From NCBI GenBank assembly GCA_002706095.1, contig PAJP01000021.1, positions 469,201 through 533,200 of the forward strand: a stretch of DNA of 64,000 nt, given 5' to 3'. The translations under genes were made by a program, and so were the position numbers. The notes below the pieces were generated by a model that was not told the origin of the DNA, ran no database searches, and saw only the letters and a list, made by a program, of their open reading frames with translations. This document shows, piece after piece, positions 55,969 through 64,000 of this stretch. Source of the DNA: Methylophaga sp. (GTDB lineage: Bacteria; Pseudomonadota; Gammaproteobacteria; Nitrosococcales; Methylophagaceae). Numbering within the stretch: the first letter of the stretch is position 1; the number at the start of each line of letters is the position of its first letter.

Positions 55969-57640
55969 AATTAAAGTCGTACTATGCTGGCACATGCACC
56001 AGCCACAATATAGCGAGCCTATGGGTGGCATGTATCAGCTACCTTGGACGTATCTTCATGCTATTAAAGACTATGTTGATATGGCATGGCATCTAGAAAA
56101 TGTGCCTGGTGCGAAAGCCGTGGTGAACTTTGCCCCGACGTTACTGGAGCAACTTGCCGATTATGATGAACAGTTACAGGGACGCTTCAAAGGTACGGGG
56201 CGGCTGAAAGATCCATTACTCATCGCATTAGATTCTCCCGTTCAGCCGGTGCATGCCGAGGAGCGTAAGACCTTGATTAATGCCTGCTTACGCGCTAACG
56301 AGGAAAAACTGATTCAACCATTTCCACATTTTGCCAAGTTAGTCAAAATGGCTCGTTGGTTGATGAATGACCCAGAGCGTCTTAACTATGTGAATGATCA
56401 GTTTATGATTGATATGCTGGTCTGGTATCACTTGGTTTGGATGGCCGAATCAGTTAGACGAAGCGATGTTCGTATTCAGGCATTGATGAAAAAAGGTCGT
56501 CATTATACATTTCATGATAGGCGGCAGTTGATGATAGTGATTGGTGAGCTCTTAAAAGATTTGCTTCCGCGTTATTGTCGTCTAGCAGAAACCGGGCGCG
56601 TTGAATTATCTGTCACACCTTATGCTCATCCTATTATCCCTCTTTTACTGGATATGAACTCGACGCATGAAGCCATGCCCGATGCTGATCTTCCTCTAGA
56701 GACACACTACCCTGGAGGTGAGCAACGCGCACATTGGCATATGGATGAGGGGGTGAGAGTCTTTGAGTCTTTCTTTGGATTTAAACCAAAAGGGTGTTGG
56801 CCATCAGAAGGCGCCGTATCTGAAGAGACATTAACCTTAATTGCAAAACATGGATTTAGTTGGGCTGCAACGGGTGAAAATGTGCTTCGTAACAGTTTAA
56901 AGCTCTCTGGTATGGCTGATGCCAGTATACATAAACCATACAAGCTACCCGGCACATCACCTGTATGTTTTTATAGAGATGATGGCTTATCAGACATGAT
57001 TGGCTTTACCTATACAAAATGGGGCGCAGATGATGCAGTCAATGACTTTATTCATCACATTCAAAACATAAAAGCGAACACAGAAGGGGATGACGATAGG
57101 GTTGTTTCTGTGATTCTTGATGGTGAAAACGCCTGGGAGTACTACTCCTACAATGGCTACTACTTTTTACAGAGTCTATATCGAAACTTGTCTGAGCATC
57201 CCGATATTGAACTTACTACCTTTAGTGAGTGTCTTGAAAATGGTGTTCAAGCAGCTGAGCTTCCCAAAATGATGGGCGGTAGCTGGGTATATGGAACCTA
57301 TTCCACTTGGATTGGTGACAAGGATAAAAACCGAGCTTGGGACCTACTCAGTGATGCAAAAAAAACATTTGATAAAGTACTGGATAATGAAACCTTTGAA
57401 CCTGAAATGAAGTTGGCGTTAGAGCGACAGTTAGCTATCTGTGAAGGATCGGATTGGTTCTGGTGGTTTGGTGACTATAATTCTGCTGACAGTGTCAGTG
57501 ATTTCGAACGTTTATATCGTCTCCACTTATCGAATCTTTATCAGATGCTGGGTGAAGTTGTTCCCCAGAAACTTTCGGAAGTTGTTTCTCAAGGTGGCGT
57601 CGGCGCAGAGCAGGGCGGTACCATGCGACGTGGAAGCTAA
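55958..57640 (+). CDS. GH57 family glycoside hydrolase (alpha-amylase/glucanotransferase type)
   Basis: 560 residues. GH57 motif 1 ([10 protein letters not shown]) is at the N terminus; [10 protein letters not shown] holds the likely Glu nucleophile and [10 protein letters not shown] the likely Asp acid/base. It should act on alpha-1,4-glucans by hydrolysis, transfer or branching; exact specificity is not readable from motifs. Overlap with glgC and the 3-bp gap to malQ place it firmly in glycogen or maltodextrin turnover. Confidence 0.88.
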   Translation: MSDKIKVVLCWHMHQPQYSEPMGGMYQLPWTYLHAIKDYVDMAWHLENVPGAKAVVNFAPTLLEQLADYDEQLQGRFKGTGRLKDPLLIALDSPVQPVHAEERKTLINACLRANEEKLIQPFPHFAKLVKMARWLMNDPERLNYVNDQFMIDMLVWYHLVWMAESVRRSDVRIQALMKKGRHYTFHDRRQLMIVIGELLKDLLPRYCRLAETGRVELSVTPYAHPIIPLLLDMNSTHEAMPDADLPLETHYPGGEQRAHWHMDEGVRVFESFFGFKPKGCWPSEGAVSEETLTLIAKHGFSWAATGENVLRNSLKLSGMADASIHKPYKLPGTSPVCFYRDDGLSDMIGFTYTKWGADDAVNDFIHHIQNIKANTEGDDDRVVSVILDGENAWEYYSYNGYYFLQSLYRNLSEHPDIELTTFSECLENGVQAAELPKMMGGSWVYGTYSTWIGDKDKNRAWDLLSDAKKTFDKVLDNETFEPEMKLALERQLAICEGSDWFWWFGDYNSADSVSDFERLYRLHLSNLYQMLGEVVPQKLSEVVSQGGVGAEQGGTMRRGS

Positions 57641-57643
57641 ATA

Positions 57644-59092
57644 GTGGCTCAAGCAAAAGTATTTAATAAACGACGAAGCGGTATTCTCTTACACATAACG
57701 AGCCTACCATCGGGAAATTTAGGCACTGATGCCTTTAAGTTCATAGACTTCTTGTGTGCTTCGGGGTCTACCGTCTGGCAAATGTTACCTCTCGGACCTA
57801 CCCATGAAGATGGTTCACCCTATCAATGTCTTTCTGCTCATGCGGGCAACAACCGGTTTATTTCACGCGACATACTCAAATCACAAGCCTGGGCAGAACC
57901 CGCTAAGCTAAACGACACGAAGATGTCCCGTCTGATGGCGACTGCATACCGACAGTTCATAAAAAATGCGACTGAGGCTGATAAACAATTATTTAATGAA
58001 TTTTGTCAGGAGCAGCAATTTTGGCTGGATGACTACGTACTATTCCGTGAAATTCGCCATCTTAATCAAGCACGAGCATGGTTCGACTGGCCAGTTGAGC
58101 TGAGAGACAGACAACCTGACGCCATAAATAAAATCAAAACAGAACGTGACGAAGCTTTAATGATTCGTCGGTTTGAACAATATATTTTTTTCTGTCAGTG
58201 GGGGCAGTTACGCCAATACGCTAATGCAAATGGAGTGAAGCTATTTGGGGACATGCCCATTTTTGTCGCTCACGACAGTGCTGATGTCTGGGCTGAACCA
58301 AACTTATTTACACTTGATTCGCAAGGAGTGGCAACACGTGTTGCTGGCGTTCCGCCAGATTATTTTTCTGAGACAGGACAGCGATGGGGTAACCCTTTGT
58401 ATGAATGGCAGAACCATATTCAACAAGATTTTGATTGGTGGAAACGACGATTAAAAACACAACTTGAGTTATTTGATCTGATACGTATTGATCATTTCCG
58501 TGGATTCGAATCCTGCTGGGAAATTCCTGCGAGTTGTGAAACGGCTATAGATGGGGAGTGGAAGCCTGCGCCTGGTGAACAGCTATTCGATTCCTTATTA
58601 GCTTATTTTGGTGAACTACCACTGGTTGCTGAAGATTTGGGCATTATTACTGATGAAGTGACCCAGCTGCGTGAGAGATATGGTATGCCAGGCATGAAAA
58701 TTCTCCAATTTGCTTTCGGGGGTGATGCTTCAAACCCCTATTTACCTCATCATCAGTGTGAAGATAGTGTTACCTATACAGGTACGCACGATAATAATAC
58801 AACGCTAGGTTGGTATCATCAGCTTGATGAACATACAAAAAATCATGTGCATGCTTATTTTGGCGAGACTGCAGAATCAATGCCTTGGTTATTCATTCGA
58901 TCTGCCCTGAGGTCAGTATCCGAACTAGCGGTTCTACCTTTGCAGGATGTGTTATCACTTGATGGTAAACATCGTATGAATGTTCCTGGAACCATAGAAG
59001 GCAATTGGTTATGGCAGTTTAACTGGGATATGTTTAATTCAGATAATGCAAATAAGTTAAAAGCATTGAATATTTTGTATAGCAGATGCTAG
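57644..59092 (+). CDS. malQ: 4-alpha-glucanotransferase (amylomaltase, GH77)
   Basis: 482 residues starting at GTG, 3 bp after the GH57 stop codon, with GGAAG upstream. Catalytic motifs are GDMPIFVAHDSADVW, the nucleophile Asp in RIDHFRGF, acid/base Glu in VAEDLG and THDNNTT. The length is that of short bacterial amylomaltases rather than E. coli MalQ (about 690). It rearranges maltodextrins released from glycogen. Confidence 0.94.
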   Translation: MAQAKVFNKRRSGILLHITSLPSGNLGTDAFKFIDFLCASGSTVWQMLPLGPTHEDGSPYQCLSAHAGNNRFISRDILKSQAWAEPAKLNDTKMSRLMATAYRQFIKNATEADKQLFNEFCQEQQFWLDDYVLFREIRHLNQARAWFDWPVELRDRQPDAINKIKTERDEALMIRRFEQYIFFCQWGQLRQYANANGVKLFGDMPIFVAHDSADVWAEPNLFTLDSQGVATRVAGVPPDYFSETGQRWGNPLYEWQNHIQQDFDWWKRRLKTQLELFDLIRIDHFRGFESCWEIPASCETAIDGEWKPAPGEQLFDSLLAYFGELPLVAEDLGIITDEVTQLRERYGMPGMKILQFAFGGDASNPYLPHHQCEDSVTYTGTHDNNTTLGWYHQLDEHTKNHVHAYFGETAESMPWLFIRSALRSVSELAVLPLQDVLSLDGKHRMNVPGTIEGNWLWQFNWDMFNSDNANKLKALNILYSRC

Positions 59093-59105
59093 CGACAACC
59101 ATCAG

Positions 59106-59483
59106 TTGAAACGGTTTTATACCTCCCAGCATATTTGGATTGATAATACACTCGACCCTGATGAAATAACCTTAGGAATCACTGAGTTTTATCAGGATTT
59201 ACTGGGTGATATTACTTATATACAAATGCCTACAACTAACAAAACATACAATGAGGCTGAGAGATTGTTTGTGATTGAGTCTTTGAAGTCAGCAACGGAG
59301 TTCTTGTCCCCCCTCACTGGCATGGTCACCAAACTAAACTTATCCCTGAATGAAACGCCAAACCTTATCAATCATGATCCATTTGGTACTGGTTGGATAT
59401 GCCAACTACGAATAGATAAACAAGTAAAGCTTGAACAACAATTTATGACTTATATGGACTATGAATTGATGTTGGATGGATAA
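59106..59483 (+). CDS. Orphan GcvH-like lipoyl-domain protein
   Basis: 125 residues from TTG 59106; I find no ATG nearby and no clear ribosome site, so it may depend on coupling to malQ, 13 bp upstream. The sequence follows the glycine cleavage H-protein fold: an N-terminal YTSQHIW (like YTxxHEW), LGITEFYQDLLGDITYIQMP, the lipoyl-acceptor context ESLKSATEFLSPLTG with Lys61, and DPFGTGW. The lipoyl-Lys position is kept. It is diverged, and no gcvP or gcvT gene is near, so a role in glycine cleavage is doubtful. Its last 25 bp overlap the convergent anmK gene. Confidence 0.75.
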   Translation: MKRFYTSQHIWIDNTLDPDEITLGITEFYQDLLGDITYIQMPTTNKTYNEAERLFVIESLKSATEFLSPLTGMVTKLNLSLNETPNLINHDPFGTGWICQLRIDKQVKLEQQFMTYMDYELMLDG

Positions 59484-60580
59484 ATAGCACCTAGTATGCT
59501 TGGCTTATCTGCGCCGGTAACGGCTGGAAGATTGCCCGCTTGGTGAGCTAATGTTCGCATGGCCAGCCATGAGAAGGCACAAGCCTCAACCCAATCAGGC
59601 GCAAGCCCTAATTTTGACGTTGTCTCTACGCTGATACCAGGCAAGTGTTTTCTCAAGGCATTCATCAAAACTTCGTTATGCGAACCGCCGCCACAAACAT
59701 AGACGGCATCTGTGTCTTCCGCATAGGTAGTGATAGCGTCTGTAATTGAACGTGCCGTCATTTCCAATAATGTTTTCTGAATATCTTTAGCGGGAATCGC
59801 TTTATCAACCTGCGTCAGTATATTGGCTAGCCATTTCAGGTTGAAATATTCCCTGCCAGTGCTTTTGGGGATCGCTTGACCAAAAAAACTGTCCATCATG
59901 AGGATATCAAGTAACTCCTCATCCACAGTGCCATCACGAGCCCAATCACCATTTGCATCATATAAATCGAGATGATGCTGTTGGTACCACTCATCCATCA
60001 GAACATTACCGGGACCCGTATCAAAGCCGGACACTACGTTTTTTTTATCTTTCGGCAGGATAGTGATGTTACCAATACCGCCAATATTGGCGATCACTCT
60101 GTTTTCATTATGAGAGTGAAATAAAGCTTGATGAAAGGCGGGTACCAAGGGAGCACCTTGTCCACCCAGTACCATGTCACGCTGACGGAAGTCAGTGATT
60201 GTCGTAATGCCTGTTTTTTCAGCAATCACATTGGCATTGCCAATCTGCATACTAAACGGATATCGACAATCAGGTGCGTGAAAAACAGTTTGTCCATGAC
60301 AGCCTATTGCGACAATTTGATTAGCTGAGATTTGTGTTTCATCAAGAAGTTGGTTGATTGCTTCACTATAGGCATGACCAAGTGCGACATCAATCTGTCC
60401 GAGTTGATGTAAATGTGTTCTCGCTGTCGCGATTAGCTGATGAAGGTCTCGCCTTAATTGCTCACTGAACGGATAGGTTTCCGCTGCAACAAGTTGTATT
60501 TGATCATCACTGAAGTCTGTGATCGATACGTCAATACCATCAAGACTGGTGCCAGACATGACACCAATATATAAGCTCAT
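59459..60580 (-). CDS. anmK: Anhydro-N-acetylmuramic acid kinase
   Basis: 373 residues. Phosphorylates 1,6-anhydro-MurNAc during cell-wall recycling. The nucleotide and substrate motifs GVMSGTSLDGIDV, NIGGIGNIT, GFDTGPGNVLMD and VCGGGSHN are present. It lies 6 bp after the M23 endopeptidase gene on the same strand, so turnover and recycling functions are linked in one unit. Confidence 0.96.
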   Translation of the reverse strand: MSLYIGVMSGTSLDGIDVSITDFSDDQIQLVAAETYPFSEQLRRDLHQLIATARTHLHQLGQIDVALGHAYSEAINQLLDETQISANQIVAIGCHGQTVFHAPDCRYPFSMQIGNANVIAEKTGITTITDFRQRDMVLGGQGAPLVPAFHQALFHSHNENRVIANIGGIGNITILPKDKKNVVSGFDTGPGNVLMDEWYQQHHLDLYDANGDWARDGTVDEELLDILMMDSFFGQAIPKSTGREYFNLKWLANILTQVDKAIPAKDIQKTLLEMTARSITDAITTYAEDTDAVYVCGGGSHNEVLMNALRKHLPGISVETTSKLGLAPDWVEACAFSWLAMRTLAHQAGNLPAVTGADKPSILGAIYPSNINS

Positions 60581-60586
60581 AGAATT

Positions 60587-62164
60587 TTAATGTTGGTTCA
60601 TGGCCAGTGTAGGGACCTTGAGAGAGTCCAACTGCACAAGTAGAGTCTGTGACTTTTGTTTAAAATCGGCCATATACTTAGCATTGAGAGGCTCAGCCTT
60701 TGGTAAAGCAACCGTAAGAGGGTTGTGATGTACACCATTTATACGGAACTCATAATGTAGATGGGGTCCTGTTGCCAAGCCACTCATTCCAATGTAACCA
60801 ATCACTTGTCCTTGCTTTACTCGTTGGCCACGTTTTAATCCTGATTTGAATTTCGACATATGAGCATAAAGCGTTGTGTATTTACCACCGTGAGACAAGA
60901 TAATTACACGGCCATAGCCACCTTTATTTCCAATAAATTCGACTTTACCATTGCCTGTGGCCAAAATTGGTGTGCCGGTCGGGGCCGCATAATCGACACC
61001 ACGATGAGGGCGACTCGTTTTTAGAACAGGGTGTTTTCTATTAGGATTAAACAAAGAACTGATTCGACTAAAATGAACAGGAGTTCGGGTAAATGTCTTT
61101 CTCATACTCTCACCTTTTGGGGTGTAGTAGTGAGTATTACCCTCTGTATCTGTATAACGGACAGCCCGAAACGTCGTGCCTCTGTTCGTAAATTCAGCGG
61201 CTAATATATCGCCATCATCAAATTTTTGTCCCTCAAGATAGTCTTCTTCGAAAATGACTTTAAAACTGTCACCTTGACGAAGATCTAAAGCAAAGTCGAT
61301 ATCCCATCCAAAAATATGTGCTAGTTCCATCACTAGTTTGTCTGACAGACCAGCTTTTAAACCTGAGCCGAATAGTGAAGATTCAATTTCTCCGTAGACT
61401 TGTTTTTGACGTTTTTCCGTTTCTTTGGTCAGTGTTTCTGCTTTGTATCCATCATCAGTTACTGTTAGCTGCAAGGTTTTAATGGGACTGAAAACAAGTT
61501 CAAGCTGTTTTAATTCTGTATTGCCATCGTTATCAGTACTCAGACCAAAGCGAATTTCTTGTCCTGGTTTTAGGTTTAATAGCGGTTTTACCGCTTTCCC
61601 TGTCTGAGCGACATTGAAAACATCTCGAGCTGACAAGCCAACTTTAGGAAAAATCAGTGACAGGTTGTCTCCAGATTGAACTGTAACCTGCTTCCATTCT
61701 ATGGATGAAGTAGTGAGTGTTTCATCCGCTGGAGCTTGGATGTCGTTATCATCGTTTGATTGGTCTAGCTCAGAAAGATGAGCTTTTTCAAGTGCGATTC
61801 GCTCGAGCTCAGCAGGATCTGTAACAGGTTTGTTCTCTAAATCAGGTACCTCTACTAAGTCAGTTTGAGGGTTATTGTTTAGTTCTGTCGTTGGAGGGGT
61901 TAAGGTGATTTGCGTTGTTTGCTCTGTCAGGGAATCAGACGTTTCAATACGTTCTTTACCAATTTGGCCTGGCAAGTTGATTGTTTGTGATTTGGTATCT
62001 GTATTTACTGGGGTGCTGGTGGCAAGAACCATACTGGTCACGAAGACGCCAACGATGCTTGCTATGGATAAGGTGATGAAGTGATGTCGTTTGCCATGGA
62101 ATTTTTTGTCACTTGAGAACAGTCTTGATTCAGCTCTGGAGTTCAAAAGTCTATTACGTTTCAT
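60587..62164 (-). CDS. Peptidoglycan DD-metalloendopeptidase (M23, MepM-like)
   Basis: 525 residues from ATG 62164 (AAGAG upstream); the in-frame TTG at 62170 is less likely. N-terminal cytoplasmic basic tail, one membrane segment (about 30-48), a Thr/Glu-rich periplasmic linker, an OapA/LysM-like region (TVQSGDNLSLIFPKVGLS) and a C-terminal M23 LytM domain with Zn ligands in SRPHRGVDYAAPTGT and GPHLHYEF. It cleaves peptide cross-links to permit wall growth. It is divergent from tyrS, as in many Gammaproteobacteria. Confidence 0.92.
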   Translation of the reverse strand: MKRNRLLNSRAESRLFSSDKKFHGKRHHFITLSIASIVGVFVTSMVLATSTPVNTDTKSQTINLPGQIGKERIETSDSLTEQTTQITLTPPTTELNNNPQTDLVEVPDLENKPVTDPAELERIALEKAHLSELDQSNDDNDIQAPADETLTTSSIEWKQVTVQSGDNLSLIFPKVGLSARDVFNVAQTGKAVKPLLNLKPGQEIRFGLSTDNDGNTELKQLELVFSPIKTLQLTVTDDGYKAETLTKETEKRQKQVYGEIESSLFGSGLKAGLSDKLVMELAHIFGWDIDFALDLRQGDSFKVIFEEDYLEGQKFDDGDILAAEFTNRGTTFRAVRYTDTEGNTHYYTPKGESMRKTFTRTPVHFSRISSLFNPNRKHPVLKTSRPHRGVDYAAPTGTPILATGNGKVEFIGNKGGYGRVIILSHGGKYTTLYAHMSKFKSGLKRGQRVKQGQVIGYIGMSGLATGPHLHYEFRINGVHHNPLTVALPKAEPLNAKYMADFKQKSQTLLVQLDSLKVPTLAMNQH

Positions 62165-62296
62165 ATGCAAACTCTTGGTGAAATTAAAAATTCTCCCAAT
62201 TCTCTCAATATTTGATCAGAATTGGAACCCCTTATTTTATGTATGTTGTGATAATATTGCCGACCTCATAAAACACAAGAACTTGGAGTAATCTAA

Positions 62297-63493
62297 ATGA
62301 TGCCTGTAGATGATGCGATGCTTGAAATTCGTCGTGGTGCGGAAGAAATCTTAGTTGAAAGCGAGCTTGTCGAAAAATTATCATCAGGTAAACCACTGCG
62401 AATAAAAGCTGGGTTTGATCCTACAGCACCTGATTTACATTTAGGTCACACTGTCCTCATCAACAAACTACGTCAATTCCAGCAAATGGGACATACCGTA
62501 ATTTTTCTGATTGGAGATTTCACTGGACTCATTGGCGATCCAACTGGGAAAAGTGCAACTAGGCCACCACTGACTCCTGAAGAAATTGAAGAAAATGCCA
62601 AGACATATAAAGAACAGGTGTTCAAAATCTTAGACCCTGAGAAAACGGAAATACGTTTCAACTCTGAATGGTTTAATGAAAAAGGTGCTGACTTCATGAT
62701 TAAGTTGGCAGGTAAATTAAGTGTGGCACGCATGCTTGAACGAGATGACTTCAAGAAGCGCTTTAAAGCGAACCAGTCTATATCGATTCATGAGTTTCTT
62801 TATCCATTAGTACAAGGTTATGACTCTGTCGCACTGGAAGCTGATGTCGAGTTAGGTGGAACAGATCAGAAATTCAACTTATTAATGGGGCGTGAATTAC
62901 AGAAAGCGGAAGGACAGGACTCTCAAGTCGTGATCATGACACCATTATTAGAAGGCTTGGATGGTGTGAAGAAAATGTCTAAGTCTTTGGGTAATTATGT
63001 CGGTATCACAGAAGCCCCTGGCACAATGTTTCAAAAGATTGTGTCTATTCCAGACTCACTCATGTGGCGTTGGTATGAACTACTATCATTTAAGACTATT
63101 AAAGAGATAGACAGCTTAAAAGAAATGGTAGAACAAGGAGCAAACCCGCGTGATGTCAAAATTGAGCTGGCACGTGAGATCGTTGCACGATTTCACGGAG
63201 AAGAAGCGGCAGCCAATGCACATAAAGGCGCAGGTAACGTCATTACAGAAGGTGAAGTGCCAGAGGGAACACCAGAAATAGAAATTGAACTGGATGGTCA
63301 GGTCGAGCTGGCAATTGGAGCCGTGATTAACAAAGCCAACCTAGTGGCTAATTCAGCACAAGCTAAAGACATGCTTAATAATGGCCGTGTGAAACTTGAC
63401 TGGACTGTTGTAGAGCCCACTCTCCAATTGAGTGCAGGAAAGTATCTTATCCAAGCAGGCAAAAAGAAAATTGCATGGGTGACGCTTAAATAA
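62297..63493 (+). CDS. tyrS: Tyrosyl-tRNA synthetase
   Basis: 398 residues; ATG 62297 or the next ATG 62300 may be the start (TGGAGT upstream). Class I synthetase of the TyrRZ type: HIGH-like [27 protein letters not shown] and a C-terminal S4 RNA-binding domain (about 335-398). It is followed by the rRNA promoter region, as in Pseudomonas-like genomes. Confidence 0.96.
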   Translation: MMPVDDAMLEIRRGAEEILVESELVEKLSSGKPLRIKAGFDPTAPDLHLGHTVLINKLRQFQQMGHTVIFLIGDFTGLIGDPTGKSATRPPLTPEEIEENAKTYKEQVFKILDPEKTEIRFNSEWFNEKGADFMIKLAGKLSVARMLERDDFKKRFKANQSISIHEFLYPLVQGYDSVALEADVELGGTDQKFNLLMGRELQKAEGQDSQVVIMTPLLEGLDGVKKMSKSLGNYVGITEAPGTMFQKIVSIPDSLMWRWYELLSFKTIKEIDSLKEMVEQGANPRDVKIELAREIVARFHGEEAAANAHKGAGNVITEGEVPEGTPEIEIELDGQVELAIGAVINKANLVANSAQAKDMLNNGRVKLDWTVVEPTLQLSAGKYLIQAGKKKIAWVTLK

Positions 63494-63648
63494 ATAATAA
63501 GCAGAATGCATTTCTGCAAAGCGGATATTCTGCTCTATACATAGATATACTATGCGAATCTCTAGCTTAGCATGCAAAAAATCAATTAAAAAAACACAGT
63601 AATTCAGACATCTACGTCAATAGAGATGTCAAAGGGAAAATCTTCCTG

Positions 63649-63676
63649 TTGACGTCTCCTCAATTCACTGTAGAAT
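63649..63676 (+). promoter_or_regulatory. rRNA promoter P1 (upstream)
   Basis: TTGACG-N16-TAGAAT: a good sigma-70 promoter, preceded by A-tracts (about 63575-63600) that could act as an UP element. It is one of two tandem promoters for the rRNA operon. Confidence 0.7.
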
Positions 63677-63768
63677 GCGCTCCTCTTGCTGATGAGGGAG
63701 CCTTTCGGGGCTAAGTAAATCGGCAAATGATTTAAAGTTTACGCCGTAACAAAAACGTAAAAATTAAG

Positions 63769-63796
63769 TTGACAGTCAGGCAGAGAGCTGTATAAT
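63769..63796 (+). promoter_or_regulatory. rRNA promoter P2 (downstream)
   Basis: TTGACA-N16-TATAAT, both hexamers at consensus, about 175 bp before 16S. An AT-rich tract lies just upstream. Confidence 0.85.
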
Positions 63797-63833
63797 TCTC
63801 GCTTCTTTGTTGCAGCGAACATCGGCAACAAAA

Positions 63834-63876
63834 CGCTCTTTAATAAACTGGTATCAAGTAATTTGTGTGGGTACTT
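63834..63876 (+). promoter_or_regulatory. rRNA leader antitermination elements (boxA/boxC-like)
   Basis: CGCTCTTTAATAA matches the Nus-factor boxA pattern TGCTCTTTAACAA, and TGTGTGGGTACTT about 20 nt later resembles boxC. These are typical of rrn leaders in Gammaproteobacteria. Confidence 0.8.
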
Positions 63877-63968
63877 ACGTTAGGTCACTAGAAGATCTGA
63901 CGCTTAGTATTTACATGCTAACGTCAAAATGAGTTTTGTAGTTTTTTTTAAAAGCTACGCCAAAAATT

Positions 63969-64000
63969 AAACTGAAGAGTTTGATCATGGCTCAGATTGA
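63969..64000 (+). rRNA. rrs: 16S ribosomal RNA (5' end only)
   Basis: AAACTGAAGAGTTTGATC then ATGGCTCAG is the conserved 5' end of bacterial 16S rRNA, including the universal 27F site. The gene continues beyond the window. Confidence 0.97.

Noticed and set aside
63494..63540. GCAGAA-TGCA-TTTCTGC hairpin as the tyrS terminator
   Set aside because: The hairpin is short and imperfect and no T-run follows; termination here cannot be supported.

Overview
The window looks like an ordinary chromosomal segment of a free-living, aquatic-type Gammaproteobacterium of moderate GC. Supporting signs are the divergent bamE/fur pair, the ndk-rlmN-pilW-rodZ-ispG-hisS run, coq7, gammaproteobacterial-style tRNA genes and a 16S rRNA gene beginning at the right edge. 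A Methylophaga/Piscirickettsiaceae-like marine bacterium is my best guess; it is inference from gene content and order, and no methylotrophy gene lies in the window. I see no phage, insertion sequence or CRISPR array.

Layout. 1-10 kb: the end of a phospholipase D-VTT membrane protein, an EEP-family hydrolase, an outer-membrane porin followed by a BetT-like BCCT transporter, a PhoPQ-like two-component system flanked by two PepSY proteins, and a MarR regulator with a secreted NTF2-like protein. 10-24 kb: a nitrate assimilation island (nirB, nirD, nasA, a porin, a 37-residue small ORF, a membrane-anchored NIT-domain protein, an ANTAR regulator, an EAL protein, a NarK-type transporter and a PP2C-Ser/Thr kinase fusion). 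Three transcription units there carry GG-N10-GC sigma-54 promoters, each with an NtrC-like dyad about 118-128 bp upstream of the predicted start, so the island looks nitrogen-controlled. 23.8-36 kb: signalling genes rich in c-di-GMP functions (GGDEF, HD-GYP, MHYT hybrid kinase, CheV, a second GGDEF, PilZ), interleaved with tRNA-Thr, tRNA-His, tRNA-Leu, rnr and coq7. 36-45 kb: a Lon-family protease, a small exported protein, a striking WYEAN-repeat protein, an MBL-fold hydrolase, carbonic anhydrase, bamE/fur, recN and nadK. 45-52 kb: a tightly packed housekeeping run followed by pgi. 52-59.5 kb: glycogen/alpha-glucan metabolism (glgB, glgC, GH57, malQ) with an orphan GcvH-like gene. 59.5-64 kb: anmK, a peptidoglycan endopeptidase, tyrS and the rRNA promoter region.

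The most unusual item is the 412-residue protein at 38743-39981. It has 27 Trp residues at a mostly 15-residue spacing, 14 exact WYEAN motifs, no Gly and no Cys, and an internal 184-residue duplication. I recognise no family for it. The next most interesting are the nitrate-sensing arrangement (separate NIT sensor and ANTAR protein with a degenerate receiver, preceded by a small membrane ORF at a sigma-54 promoter) and the GcvH-like protein in the glucan operon.
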